Source: Orientallactaga sibirica
Lineage: Eukaryota; Chordata; Mammalia; Rodentia; Dipodidae
Assembly: GCA_036365145.1 (NCBI GenBank)
Contig: JAEOAD010000018.1
Coordinates: 7,086,001 to 7,150,000 of the forward strand
DNA: 64,000 nucleotides
Reading direction: 5' to 3'
In this document: piece by piece, positions 43,232 through 54,951 of the stretch
Position numbering within the stretch: position 1 is the first letter of the stretch
Layout of the letters: the number at the start of each line of letters is the position of its first letter
Made by a program: the position numbers and the translations under genes
The notes under the pieces: model-generated
Database searches by the model: none
The model's input: the letters and a program-made list of their open reading frames with translations, nothing else
What the model was told of the DNA's origin: nothing

Positions 43232-43407
43232 TGGGCTTTGATGTTTTATAGCTTGGCTCCATTTTCTGTTTACCTACTTCATGACTGTAGATGCAATATA
43301 GTCATCCAGTTTCTCCCTCCTGCTGCCAGTGCCTTTCCTGCTTGAACAGATGTACCCCTGGAATCATAAGACCAACTAAATTCTCCCTCCTTTTAAAAAG
43401 ATTTTTA

Positions 43408-43598
43408 GGGGGTTGGAGAGATGACTTAGTGGTTAAGGCATTTGCCTGTGTACCCTATGGACCCAGGTTTGACTCTCTAGAACCCACGTAAACCAGATAC
43501 ACATAGTGGCACATGTCTTTGTTTGCAGTGGCTGGAGACCCTAGTATGCCCATTCTCATGCTCTCTCTCTCTAATAAATACATAAATAAAATATATTT
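43408..43598 (+). mobile_element. tRNA-derived SINE inside MaLR 5' LTR
   Basis: It starts 'gggggttggagagatgactt'. The stretch AAAAGATTTTTAG before it and AAAATATTTTTAG after its tail form its likely target repeat. Confidence 0.9.
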
Positions 43599-43611
43599 TA
43601 AAATATTTTTA

Positions 43612-43826
43612 GGGGCTGGGGAGATGGCTCAGCCTTTAAAGGTGCTTGTTTGCAAAGCCTGCCATCTCAGGTTTGATTCCCAGTACCCATGTGAAGCTAG
43701 ATGCACTAAGTGACACATGCATCTGGAGTTTATCTGCAGTGGCAAGAGGCCCTGGCATGCCCATACTCACTCTATCTCTTTCTCTCTCTCTCTCTAAAAT
43801 AAAAAAGTAAATAAAATGTTTAAAAA
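43612..43826 (+). mobile_element. tRNA-derived SINE directly before full-length L1
   Basis: A second SINE in the same orientation, starting 13 bp after the first. Its A-rich tail (TTTAAAAATATTGTTAAG) was the L1 target. Confidence 0.92.
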
Positions 43827-44421
43827 TATTGTTAAGGGAGGTACAATGGCCGCATAGGAGCCAAACCAAACCAGATCAGGGGAGGATTTAAGCAAAACTA
43901 CACTCTTCTGAAAAGTGCAGAATATTTGTTCTGGGAAACAGCGGAAAAGCAATAGATGGCCAGAATCCCACTGTGGAGCTTGCAGCCATAACCATGGCAG
44001 CCCAATCCACAGCAGCCCAGAGCCACCAGGTGTGCCTAGCAGCACCAATAGAGTCCAAACAAGGGGACTTTCCAACCTCATCAGTATCCTTGCAGAGCCC
44101 AGAAATCTAAAAAATGTCTGCTGAGATACTGAAAGAGATACAAGGGAACAGTGTGAGCAACTACAGGCTTCCCAAACTCACCTATCCCCCAACCATCAGA
44201 ACCACGAACAGCCAGCATTCAGCCCCCAGCAGCAGCGCATCCAGCACAGCGGAACCAAGCTCAAGCTCCACACCACACCACCAGCAGCAACTCCAGCACA
44301 ACCAAGCCCAGCATATCCAGCACATCTGAGCAGAGCTCAAGTTCCATAGCTCAGGGAATGAGGTGGGCACTCAGCATTGGTGAGTTTGGAAGCCACACCA
44401 AAAGGGAACAAGGCCAGCTGA

Positions 44422-44423
<2 letters not shown>

Positions 44424-44454
<31 letters not shown>
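44424..44454 (+). repeat. A31 homopolymer within L1 5' region
   Basis: About thirty uninterrupted adenines lie 590 bp into the element, where the L1 5'UTR-like block shared with 1-506 passes into unrelated sequence. Confidence 0.95.
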
Positions 44455-44456
<2 letters not shown>

Positions 44457-44624
44457 TACATAGGCCTGCATTGGAAGTACCAATCTCTCTTTCCAGGTCA
44501 GGGCAGGTTATGGGTTATGTATTTGTGGTTGGCTTTACCATTTTCAAATAAGCTGAACATGGGGTGTTGAATATTGCTGCCTTTAATACTTTTAAATTTA
44601 TAGGGCCTTTATCTTTTGCTTTTG

Positions 44625-44740
44625 TCACTTTTGGGGCAGGGTCTGATCCAGATCCACATTGACCTGGAACTCAATTCAGAACAAAATCCTCTACCTCCTA
44701 GCTGACAGGATTAAGGTGTAGAGCAACACACACCCTTAGG
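44625..44740 (-). mobile_element. Degenerate B1-like fragment in L1 5' region
   Basis: An antisense text with 'gggcagggtctgatccagat' and 'attgacctggaactcaattc' recalls a B1 body. It is heavily diverged, so the assignment is tentative. Confidence 0.4.
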
Positions 44741-45042
44741 GATTTTGACCTTATAAGACTGTTTGTTTTAATTCCCTCACTTGTATACTCTGTGCTCATT
44801 TTAATTGAATGTGTATTTTACTCAGTTGAAGTTTAGAACTTGCCAGTAAATTGTTCCAACAGTCCACTACAATACTTGCTTACAAGCAAATTCAACAGCT
44901 AGGATTTTTTCTGAGGTTGGATTTGGGTATAAGTGCTACACTTGGCACCTTAAACTCAAATCCTGAAAGTGTACAAAGGTGGATCACCATATCTAAGAAC
45001 ACTGCAGATAAATAGAAAACCTAAGCATCAAACCAATCCAGG

Positions 45043-46081
45043 ATGCAAAAGTCACTACATTGTAATACAAGAAACACAAAGAATCAAGACAATGCAATCT
45101 CACCAAAAATTACAAATCCATCAGAATTGTTCACCAATGAGACTGTTTTACATGAAATTACTGACAAACATTTCAAAAGAATGATGCTATCTATACTCAA
45201 AGAACTTAAAGAAGAAATGAAAGGAATCAGAGAAGAAAACAAAGGAATTAAAGAAGAAAACAAACCCTTGAAAGAGAATAAGAAAACCAAATTAATGAAA
45301 TAAAAATGCCATTACAGGACATGAGTAAGGAAATAGAAATACTGAAGAAAAACCAGGCTGAAATCTTAGCTCTGAAGAACACAGGCAATGAAATAAAAAA
45401 AACTCTGTGGAAAGTCTCACCAGCAGAATGGATGAAGGAGAGGACAGAATATCTAAACTAGATGACCAGGTGGCAGATCTAATACAGTCCAAAAAAGAGA
45501 AAGACAAGCTAATAGAAAGGTATGAATGGGAATTCCAAGACATCTGGGACACTATGAAAAGATCAAACATAAGAATTCAAGGTATAACAGAGGGGGAAGA
45601 ATTGTAATCCAGAGGCTTAGTAGGTGTTTTCTATAAAATCATAGAAGAAAATTTTCCCCAAATTGGGAAAGAAATGCCACTGCAGATACAAGAAGCTTTT
45701 AGAACACCAAACAGACAAAAACTAGAAAAATCCTCTTCTTTCCATGTTATAATTAAACTACTAATCATGCAAATCAAAGAAAATATATTGAAAGCACTTA
45801 GAGATAAAAAGCAAATGACCTTCAAAGGGAAACCCATCAGGATCACAAGAGATTACACAACACAAACTTTAATAGCCAGAACAGCTTGGAGTGATGTATT
45901 CCAAGTTCTGAAAGATAAAAACTGTCAACCAAGATTACTTTATCCTGCAAAGCTATCTATCCAAATTGATGGAGAAATAAGGATATTCCACAACAAAAAC
46001 AGGGTAAATGAATTTATGGCAACTAAACCAGCTCATCAGAAAATACTTGCAGGAATCATTCATGCTGAAGAGAAAGCATAA
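45043..46081 (+). pseudogene. L1 ORF1 remnant (RNA-binding chaperone)
   Basis: Three frames cover ORF1p: an N-terminal coiled-coil rich in Lys and Glu (45043-45303), the central RRM start ('DIWDTMKRSNIRIQGITEGE', 45407-45607) and the C-terminal domain ('ILKALRDKKQMTFKGKPIRI', 45674-46081). Stops at 45301 and 45605 and a frame change near 45395 separate them. A working ORF1p would trimerise and coat L1 RNA; this copy cannot. Confidence 0.85.
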
Positions 46082-46189
46082 CACACGCAGCAGTAAATAG
46101 GAAATAATAAACCATACTCAAATAGTTAAAACAAGTGAGAAAAGTGAAAACAGGAAGAACTACAGAACAAGAAGAATGGTGAGAATAAA

Positions 46190-49100
46190 TACATATATTT
46201 CAATAATAACTCTTAATAGCAATGGCCTCAATGCTCCAACCAAAAGACACAGACTTGCTGACTGGATTAAAAAGCAGGATCCTGGGCTGGAGAGATGGCT
46301 TAGCGGTTAAGGCGCCTGCCCGCTAAGCCTAAGAACGATGGTTCCAATCTCCAGGTCCCACGTTTAGCCAGATGCAAAGTGATGCTAGGGCACAATGCCA
46401 CACTTGTCCACAAGGGGGTGCACGTGTCTGGACTTCGTTCGCAGTGGCTGAGAGGCTGCTGGCATGCCCGTTTTCTGTCTTCCTTTTCCTATCTCTCTTT
46501 CTCTCTCTGGGTCTCTCTCCAAAATAAAAATAAATATAATTATTTTTAAAAAGCAGGATCCTACCATCTGTTGCCTCCACAAAACTCACCTCTCAATAAA
46601 AGACAGAAAGCTTCTTATGGTGAAAGGTTGGAAAAAGGTATTTCATGCAAATGGGCCTAGGAAACAAGCAGGAGTTGCTATCCTAATTTCTGACAGGATA
46701 GACTTCAAACTAACATTAGTGAGGAAAGAAAAATAAGCCACTTTATACTGATTAAAGGAACACTCCAACAGGAGGACATTACAATCCTAAACATATATGC
46801 TCTTAACATGGGGGCTCCCAATTTAAACAAAGAAACACTATTAGACTCAAGGTCAGAGATACTCCTAACACAATAGTAGTGGGTGACTTCAATACCCCAC
46901 TCTCATCATTTGACAGGTATACCCAGCAAAATATAAACAGAGAGACATCTGCATTAAATGATGCCATGGAAAAAAAGGACCTAACAGATATATTCAGAAC
47001 ATTCCATCCAAATGATGCAGAATGTACATTTGTCTCAGCAGCACATGGAACGGTCTCTAAAATAGACCATATAATAGGACCCAAATCAAATCTTAACAAA
47101 TACAGGAAAATTGAAATAATCCATTGTATGGTGTCTGACCACAATGGGATTAAACTGCAAATCAGCAACAAGAAAAACTACAGAGCATACAGAAACTCAT
47201 GGAGACTAAACAGTACATTATCAAGCAATGTATGGGTCATTGAAGAAATTAAAAAGGAAATCAAGAAATTCATAGAATCAAATGATGGTGAGAATACAAT
47301 ATACCAAAACATTTGGGACACAATGAAGGCAGTCCTAAGAGGGAAATTTATAGCTTTAAGTGCCTATATTATGAAATTAGAGAGTTCACAACTAAACAGT
47401 TTAATGCTTCACCTTAAGGCCTTGGAAAAAGAAGAACAAGGCAAACCAAAAATCAGTAGATGGGAAAATATAATAAAGGTTAGGGCAGAAATTAATGAAA
47501 TGGAAAAACAATCAGAAAATCAATGAAACAGAGTTGGTTCTTTGAAAGGATAAACAAGATTGATAAACCCTTAGCAAATCTGACCAAAAGAAAGGGAGAA
47601 GAGACAAAAATTAATAAAATCAGATATGAAAAAGGCAACATCAGAACAGATACCAAAGAAATTTAAAAACCATACAGACATACTTTAAGAATATATACGC
47701 CTCTAAGTTTGAAAACCTGACAGAAATGGATGATTTCCTTGATTCATATGACCTACCAATTTTAAATCAAGTTGAGATAAACCATTTAAATAGACCTATA
47801 ACAACTACAGAGATCCAAGCAGTTATAAAAAGTCTCCCAACTAAAAAAAGCCCAGGCCCAGATGGATTCACTGCTGAATTTTACCAGACATTCCTGAAAG
47901 AACTAAAACCAATGCTTCTCAAACTTTTCCATAAAATAGAAAAGGAAGGAATTCTACCGAAATCCTTCTATTAAGCATGCATCATCCTGACACCCAAACC
48001 GGACAAAGACAGATCAGAAAAAGAAAATTACAGACCAATCCACCTCATGAACATAGATGCAAAAAATTCTCAACAAAATACTGACAAACAGAATACAAGA
48101 ATATATCATAAAGATTATTCACCCCGACCAAGTAGGCTTTATCCCAGAGATGCAGGGACGGTTCAACATACACAAATCCATAAATGTAATACACCACATA
48201 AATGGTCTGAAGGACAAAAATCACATGGTCATTTCAATAGATGCAGAAAAGGCATTTGACAAAATCCAACATCTGTTCACGGTAAAAGTATAACAGAATC
48301 TAGGAATAGAAGGAACATATCTCAACATAATAAAAGCTATTTATGATAAACCTACAGCCAATATAATACTAAATGGGGAAACACTTGAAGCTTTTATACT
48401 AAATTCAGGAACAAGACAAGACTGTCCACTTTCCCCACTTCTATTTAATATAGTACTGGAAGTCTTAGCTATAGCAATAAGGTAAGAGACACTCATAAAA
48501 GGGATACAAATTGGAAGGGAAGAGATCAATTATCATTATTTGCAGATGATATGATTCTATACATAACAGACCCTAAGGACTCTACCAGCAAACTGTTAGA
48601 GCTGATAAACACTTTTAGCAATGTAGCAGGATACAAAATAAACACACAGAAATCAGTAGCTTTTCTATACACTAACAACAAACATGCAGAGGATGAAATC
48701 AGGGAATCTCTCCCATTCACAATTGCCTCAAAAAAAAATACCTTGGAATAAACTTAACCAAGGAAGTGAAGGATCTCTACAATAAGAACTTTAAAAAACT
48801 CGAACAAGAAATTGCAGAAGACAAAAAGAAATGGAAAGACATCCCATGCTCTTGGATTGGAAGTATCAATATTGTGAAAATGTCAATCTTACCAAAAGCA
48901 ATCTACACCTTTAATGCAATCCCCATTAAAATCCCAATAGCATTCTTCACAGAAATAGAAAAAAATCCTAAAATTCATCTGGAAACACAAAAAACCTTGA
49001 ATAGCCAAAACAATTTTGTGCAGCAAAAATCAGGCTGGTGGTATTACCATACCCAATTTTAAGTTATATTACAAAGCCATAGTAACAAAAACAGCATGGT

Positions 49101-50316
49101 ACTGGCACAAGGACAGACAGGTAGATCAATGGAACAGAATAAAAGACCCAAATATTAATCCAAGCAGCTACAGCTACCTGATTTTTGACAAAAATTCCAA
49201 AAATATTCATTGGAGAAAAGATAGCCTCTTCAACAAGTGGTGTTGGGAAAACTGGATATCTGTATGTAAAAGAATAAAAATAGATCCTTGTCTCTCTCCA
49301 TGCACAAGAGTCATGTCCAAATGGACGAGGGACCTTAATATCAGACCCGAAACTCTGAAACTGCTAGAGGGAAAGGTAGGGGAAACCCTTCAACATGTTG
49401 GCATAGGCAAGGACTTTCTGAATATAACCCCAATTGCTCAGGGAATAAAACCACTAATCAACCACTGGGACCTCATGAAGTTACAAAGGTTTTGTACAGC
49501 AAAGGACACTGTGAACAGAGCAAAGAGACAACCTACAGGATGGGAGAAAATCTTTGCCAGCTATACATCTGGCAGAGGATTAATATCCAGAATATACAAA
49601 CAACTTAAAAAACAGAATAATAAGAAATCAAACAACCCAGTTAAAAATAGGCTATGGAACAAATAGAGAGCTCTTAGAAGAAATACAGGTGGCATGTAAA
49701 CATCTAAAAAAAGTGTTCCACATCCTTAGCCATCAGGGAAATGCAAATTAAAACCACTTTGAGATTCCATTTCACTCCTGTCAGAATGGCTACTATCAAG
49801 GAAACAAATGACAGTAAGTGTTGGTGTGGATGCGGATAAACAGGAACACTTCTACACTGTTGGTGGGAATGTAATCTGGTGCAACCATTGTGGAAATCAG
49901 TGTGAAGGTTCTTGAGACAGCTAAAAATAGATTTACCATATGATCCAGCTATAGCACTCCTAGGCATATATCTGAAGGACTCTTCTCACTACCATAGAGG
50001 TACTTGCACAACCATGTTTATTGCTGCTCTATTCACAATAGCTAGGAAATGGAACCAGCCTAGATGTCCTTCCACAGATGAAGGGATAATAAAGATGTGG
50101 TACATTTACACTATGGAGTTCTATTCAGTGGTAAAGAAAAAACAAATTATGAAATTTTCAGTTAAATGGATGGATCTGGAAAGAATTAGACTAAATGAGG
50201 TAACCCAGGCTCAGAAAGCCAAATGTCACATGTTCTCTCTCATACGTGGATCCTATATACAAATGTGTAGACTTGTGTGTGAACTGGAACCAAAAAGCAG
50301 TACCAGAAACCAGTAA
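46190..50316 (+). pseudogene. L1 ORF2 remnant (endonuclease and reverse transcriptase)
   Basis: The endonuclease start ('NSNGLNAPTKRHRLADWI', before the SINE), 'ICCLHKTHLS', 'AGVAILISDRIDF' and the SDHNG block (about 47130-47147) are present. The reverse transcriptase shows '[15 protein letters not shown]' (47726-47974), '[10 protein letters not shown]', '[10 protein letters not shown]' and the catalytic FADDM at 48539-48553. The Cys-rich C-terminus ends with 'TCTTMFIAALFTIARKWNQP' (49912-50316). At least eight stops or frameshifts, plus the inserted SINE, inactivate it. Confidence 0.88.
46283..46547 (+). mobile_element. tRNA-derived SINE (long subtype) inside L1 ORF2
   Basis: Well preserved and flanked by the perfect 14-bp repeat AAAAAGCAGGATCC (46269-46282 and 46548-46561). 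It is the youngest layer of the nest at 42841-52724. Confidence 0.95.
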
Positions 50317-51578
50317 GCTGGTAAAAGGATATAAAGGAGGGAGGACAGGGAAAGACTTATGTGTATGGTATTGCTCATATGTAAGTAGAAGAACAGATTA
50401 CAGGGAAGGGAATGGCCTAAGCGAGGCCATGGGAAGAGAATGCATAAAAGAAGGGCAGGGAGTGAGTCAATCAAAATTCAAGATAGTGTGAATAAGACTT
50501 AGGTATACCTACTTTTTTGAATAATGGCACAGCCAGAAGCTATAGACTGTTACTAGAAAATTTTCAGTGCCTGGGATGGGATACCTTCCAGTGAGGTATT
50601 GGCCAAGGAGGTCCTGTTAGCCTCCAAAACATAAAAGGCTATTGCCAAGGCCCTTGGTTTCCCTTGAGAAAAAGATGGTAAGACCCTATTGCTGAAGACA
50701 TCTTTTGCCTGAGAGGCAAGGTCACTGAGAAAGCAAGCTGATGCTGACCAGAAAACCTTCTCCTTGTAGACCAGCCAACTGAATGCTGGAAAAAGCTGCA
50801 CTGTATGCAGCCACATGGGAGACAGCAGTCATCAGCAGTGAAAACAGTGGACACTGGAAAACTCAAGTTTGGCCATACAGGCCCAAGGACTGAACGGGTG
50901 CAATAGTGACATGTTTGCTCTTGGGGTAACCAATTGCTACATAATTGGACTGAAGGCCCTCTCTATGGGAGGGAATACAGGCCTGGTACTGAAAAATCTA
51001 AGCAAAAGTCTATGGCAGGGGAGGTAATGAGCCTTAGGGGTATAAAGCCTGCTCTTGTCTGGCTAAATTTATATATTATTCCCACCAAGATGCCCTGAAA
51101 GCACTACACTTAATGTTCACATTCACATATTAATACTACTCTCACTTCTGGTTAGAGAAGCTTCTCTTTTCAGATGGTGATGACCACTAGGATAACCCAA
51201 AAGGCAGCATAGTGCTGAGAAGGGATGGAGGAGTTCCCAGCACTGAAACATCTCTGTCACACCCTCCAATTCTCAGGGCCCATTGCAGAAGAGAGGGTGG
51301 AAAGAATGAAAGAGCCAAAGAAGGGTACGACTCCTTACAATGCAACTGTCCAGACAGAAATTGGCCTTGATATCCATGACATTGCATGCCTAGCAATACC
51401 TTCACAAGACCCTCATAATAGAAGAAAAAGATGATGACATCAAAGTAAAAGACTAATGGAGAGAGGGAGGGGATATGACAGAGATTGTAGTTCTAAAGGG
51501 GAATGGGAGAAGGGGAGGGAAATATCATGCATTTATTTGATGTAAGTATGGAAGTTGTCAATAAAAAGTATTGTTAAG

Positions 51579-51800
51579 GGCTGTAGAGATGGCTTGGCAG
51601 TTAAGGTGCTTACTTGCCAAGCTTACTGGCCTGAGTTCAATTCCCCAGTGAGCACATAAAACATATGCACAAAGTGATGCATGCATCTGGAATATAGTTG
51701 CAGTGGTAAGAGGCCCTGGAATGCCCATTTCTCCCCTTTCTCCCTCCCTCCTTCCTCTTCCTTATTCTCTCCTCTCTCTCCTTGCAAATAATATATTTGA
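51579..51800 (+). mobile_element. tRNA-derived SINE right of full-length L1
   Basis: It starts 'gctgtagagatggcttggca' immediately after the L1's right target copy, so the L1 landed at the junction between two SINEs. Confidence 0.85.
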
Positions 51801-51837
51801 AAAAAATTTTGCTGGGTGTGCTGATGAATATATGAGT

Positions 51838-51911
51838 ACTGAGGAATACTACCCAGGCTGGCAGGTTTTACCAGCAAGTGCCCTTAACCATTAAGCAATC
51901 CCCCTAGCCCC
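51838..51911 (-). mobile_element. SINE head fragment
   Basis: An antisense fragment ('cccttaaccattaagcaatc', ending 'ctagcccc') lies between the preceding SINE and the last piece of the MaLR 5' LTR. Confidence 0.6.
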
Positions 51912-52369
51912 AATCCTCCCTTCTTTAAGCTGCTTCTTGTATAGTATTTTTATTATAGTAATGAGAAAAGTAACTGATACAGAAAATTGGTATCAAGAAG
52001 TGGGGTCATTGCCGTGATAAACCCAACCATGTGGTTCCTTGGTCTTTGAAACTGGTTTGTGGGAGGAATGTGGAAAGGTTTGAATCTTTGGGGTAGAAAA
52101 GCCTTAGAATTCTATAAGCAAAGCTTAATAGGGCCATCCTGGTGGGAGGTGGAAGGCCAGAATGTCAAGATACTTGCAGATAGTTGAGGCCTTGCTCATT
52201 TGGTTTTAGAAGGGAACAAGGACTCTGCCAGGAATTAGGCTAGAATTGATTCAGGTTAGATGCTGCAAAGAAACAGGCTGCATTCTGCCTCAATCCTGAG
52301 AACTTCAATAAAGCTGAAATGTAAAGTAATAGACTAATTTGTTTGGTGGAAGAAATCTTATGATAGGTA

Positions 52370-52724
52370 TGGTGGTTTGAATGTAATGCTCCTTTATGGA
52401 CTTGTGTGTTTGAAAACACAATACCCAGTTGGTGGTGCTGTTCAGGAAGGTTCTGGAATCTTTAGGAGTTGGAGCCTTGTTGGAAGAAATGTGTCACTGG
52501 GAGAAGGCCTGGAGGTACTATAAGAAGCTGGCCCCACTTGTTCTGTTTCAACTTCCTCCCTGCTGATGTGATGTGATGCTGGTCAGTGTCCTCCCCATGC
52601 CATGACCTCCCTGCCATGATGGACTCTACCATCTGGAAATATAAGTTGAAATAAACCATTTTTCCTTCCCTACGTTGTTTCTGGTCAAGTATTTTGTCCC
52701 AGCAATGAGAAAATAACTGATACA
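52370..52724 (+). repeat. MaLR (ORR1-type) 3' LTR
   Basis: The LTR begins 'TGGTGGTTTGAATGTAATGC', includes 'AATAAACCATTTTTCC' and ends 'AACTGATACA'. It shares the pattern of the split 5' LTR and of 56957-57283. Confidence 0.88.
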
Positions 52725-53185
52725 ACAGGATAGCATTCAGGCTGGTGTTGAGGAAGCAGTTATAACTGGCCAAGCGATCCACACCACTGAAGAGAAACTT
52801 CCAGTACTGCACTGGGACATTCTTATGTGAGCCTGAGTATTTTGCTGATATTGGAGCTTGCTGTTTTTGTGAGCCTGGACAATTCCCTGGCCTCTGCTCC
52901 CCTTTTCAGGACTGCAGTGACAAGTGCACATAGCCACACCCAACTGTCTTACATGGCATCTCGAGGTTCAAACTTGGTGACTTCAGGTACCTTCAGGTCC
53001 ACATGCTACACAGGATGTGTATTTAACCACTGAGTCACCTTCCTCCATCCCAATTAGAAAAATAATTTAAAGGAGAAAGGTAGATGAGCATTCAATGTGG
53101 TAGTGGGTGTCTCCTCCCTTACTTTCCTCACCATGCTGGGGAAACTGGAAGCTGAGGCTAAACACTTTCCTTTCCTTTTTGCTTT
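52725..53185. other. Unique sequence
   Basis: No repeat or gene recognised. A 116-codon minus-strand frame (52462-52812) is an antisense reading of the MaLR LTR. Confidence 0.45.
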
Positions 53186-53508
53186 AGAATATTATTTATT
53201 TGCAAGCACAGAGTGAGATAGAGAGAAGACAGACAGAGAAAATGAGAGTGAGCTCACCTGGCCTCCAGCCACTGCAAATGAACTCCAGATGCATAAGTCA
53301 CTTTGGCCTCTCAAGTGCTGGGATAGAAATGTTCACCACCATGCCCCCAGAGAAAAGAGAGAATGAGTGTGCCAGGGCCTCTAGTCCCTGCAAAACATGC
53401 ATGTAGTACTTTGTACATCTGGCTCTATGTGGGTATTTGGGAATTGAACTTGGGTCAGTTAGGCATTGAAGGCAAGTACCTTAACCACTGAGCAATCTCA
53501 CAAGCTAC
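53186..53508 (-). mobile_element. Two tRNA-derived SINE pieces with a B1 fragment between
   Basis: The antisense SINE tail and body (53186-53305) are followed by about 40 bp of B1 text ('gcctctcaagtgctgggata', 53307-53347), then a second SINE body and head (53350-53508). The mosaic suggests insertion plus deletion or template switching. Confidence 0.75.
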
Positions 53509-53516
53509 CTTTTTAA

Positions 53517-53729
53517 TATTTTAATTAATTTATTTATTTGCAAGCAGAGAGATAAAGACTAACTGAGAGAATGAAAATGGGCATACCAGTAATTCTAGCT
53601 GCTGCAAACAAACTCCAGATGCATGTGCCATTTTGTGCATTTGGCTTTACATGGGTACTGGGGAATCAAACCCAGATTGTTAGGTTTTGCAGGCAAGTGC
53701 CTTAACCACTGAGATATCTCTCCAGCTCC
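53517..53729 (-). mobile_element. tRNA-derived SINE
   Basis: A complete antisense copy, ending in the head complement 'gatatctctccagctcc'. Confidence 0.9.
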
Positions 53730-53865
53730 ATACTCTCCTTTTATAAGTTGTTTCAGGTCAGAAATCTAATCCCAGAGACAAGAAAGAAACTGATATTGGA
53801 GTGTTTATCTGTGCCATTTTTATGGTGGAAGTATGTAATTTGCTGTTTTTAGTATTTCATTTACT

Positions 53866-54000
53866 TCCAGTTGCTGCAAATGAACTCCAGATACATGAAC
53901 CACTTTGTGCATCTGGGTGTATGTGAATACTGGGGAATTAAGCCCAGGTTGGTAGGCATTGCAGGCAAGCGCCTTAACTGCTAATCCATCTCTCCAGCCT
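53866..54000 (-). mobile_element. tRNA-derived SINE, tail missing
   Basis: Antisense body and head ('aatgaactccagatacatga' to 'catctctccagcct'), without the CT-rich tail. Confidence 0.85.
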
Positions 54001-54912
54001 GTAACTTATTTTTAATTTTACAACTGGTCATAATTAAGGGATTACTTTTGAGCTGGAGATAGGACCCAATGGCAGTGAGAAGCCAATTACTCTCCACAAA
54101 GAGTTGGAGAAACTAAGGCCTCACTTTTCAGGTCATTCCTCAGCTACCAGAGACTTGATGCTCATGAAGATGGACTCTCCTTCATAATCAGCAGCTTGTA
54201 AAACCATGAATGAAACTGCAGGCCTCTTGATGCTGGGCGCTGGAGGTCCTACTACATATGACCTCCATCAAAACAAACTGGAGGACAGAAATGAGAGGAA
54301 GGGCTAGTTTTATTTAAGTCCAGGCTTGGGTACATAAAAACTGTTTATCTTAAAGCAAAGTACTCCCCATTTTCCAAATGGGAAAACTCACAAAGGTTCT
54401 ATAGGGTGATGGATAGAAGATCCCAGTCCTTGGCACTTTTTGTCCTAGACATGTTCTTTGACACCTGTGACCTGCAGAGCTGAAGGGCAAAGACTTGGTC
54501 TATCCTTTTAAAGTCATCCTCTTTTGTCATGGTAACATACTATTAAGTGGAGAGTACCATAATTGTCCCTCATTTGAATATGAAATACTGGCAGGAGGAA
54601 GAAAACATCACAATTTTGCCCAGCCTTAAGATTTAAAACAACACCTAAAGGATAGCTATAGGTAGACAAAAGGGAGAAAGATGGAAATAGAAGGGCTTGA
54701 TGAGGCCTGTTAAGGGAAAGCAATTTCCTCCTAGGAAAGATGGTTAGTTTGTAACTTATTTCCTTCTTTGTTATGTGACTTTTGGTCAAAAGAAAGCATC
54801 TCAGACCCTTCAGAGAAACCTGACTTGTAGAAATGCCAGGAAAATCACAAGAGTACTATAATAGGAGGGGACTGTCTGCTAAAAGGGACATACAATACTA
54901 ATAGTAATACTA
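54001..54912. other. Unique sequence
   Basis: No repeat family or gene recognised over about 900 bp. The 91-codon minus frame at 54514-54789 resembles nothing known to me. Confidence 0.45.
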
Positions 54913-54951
54913 ATCTGCAGTCAAATGCTCTACCACTGAGCTATACTCCCC
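54913..54951 (-). pseudogene. tRNA-Cys (GCA) 5' half pseudogene
   Basis: Read on the minus strand from 54951, the sequence matches the 5' half of tRNA-Cys: GGGGAGTATAGCTC, AGTGGTAGAGCATTTGACTG, then CAGAT. It includes the box A region and the GCA anticodon. Homology stops three bases past the anticodon loop, so T-arm and acceptor 3' strand are absent and no functional tRNA can form. Confidence 0.85.

Larger units (their letters stand above)
43837..51568 (+). mobile_element. Full-length LINE-1 (7.7 kb), coding-dead
   Basis: The element starts 'GGAGGTACAATGGCCGCATA' and ends at 'GTCAATAAAAAG'. It is flanked by the 10-bp repeat TATTGTTAAG (43827-43836 and 51569-51578). The order is 5'UTR (43837-45000, with an A31 run at 44424-44454), ORF1 (about 45040-46081), ORF2 (about 46190-50300) and 3'UTR (50300-51568). 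Every long frame is broken by stops or frameshifts. A SINE lies in ORF2 at 46283-46547. Confidence 0.93.
42841..52724 (+). mobile_element. Old MaLR (ORR1-type) with its 5' LTR split by later insertions
   Basis: The 5' LTR is in three pieces (42841-42990, 43232-43407, 51912-51981). A short internal region (51982-52369) opens 'AGAAAATTGGTATCAAGAAGTGGGG', shown here as AGAAAATTGG then GGTATCAAGAAGTGGGG, typical of MaLR internals. The 3' LTR is 52370-52724. Rejoining the 5' pieces gives about 380 bp, similar to the 355-bp 3' LTR. No clear 5-bp target repeat remains (ACTGA versus ACAGG), consistent with age. Confidence 0.82.

Noticed and set aside
46283..46360. tRNA gene suggested by the SINE heads
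   Set aside because: The tRNA-like heads of these SINEs lack a foldable acceptor and anticodon arm; they are promoter modules of the SINE, and the same head recurs at more than twenty sites.
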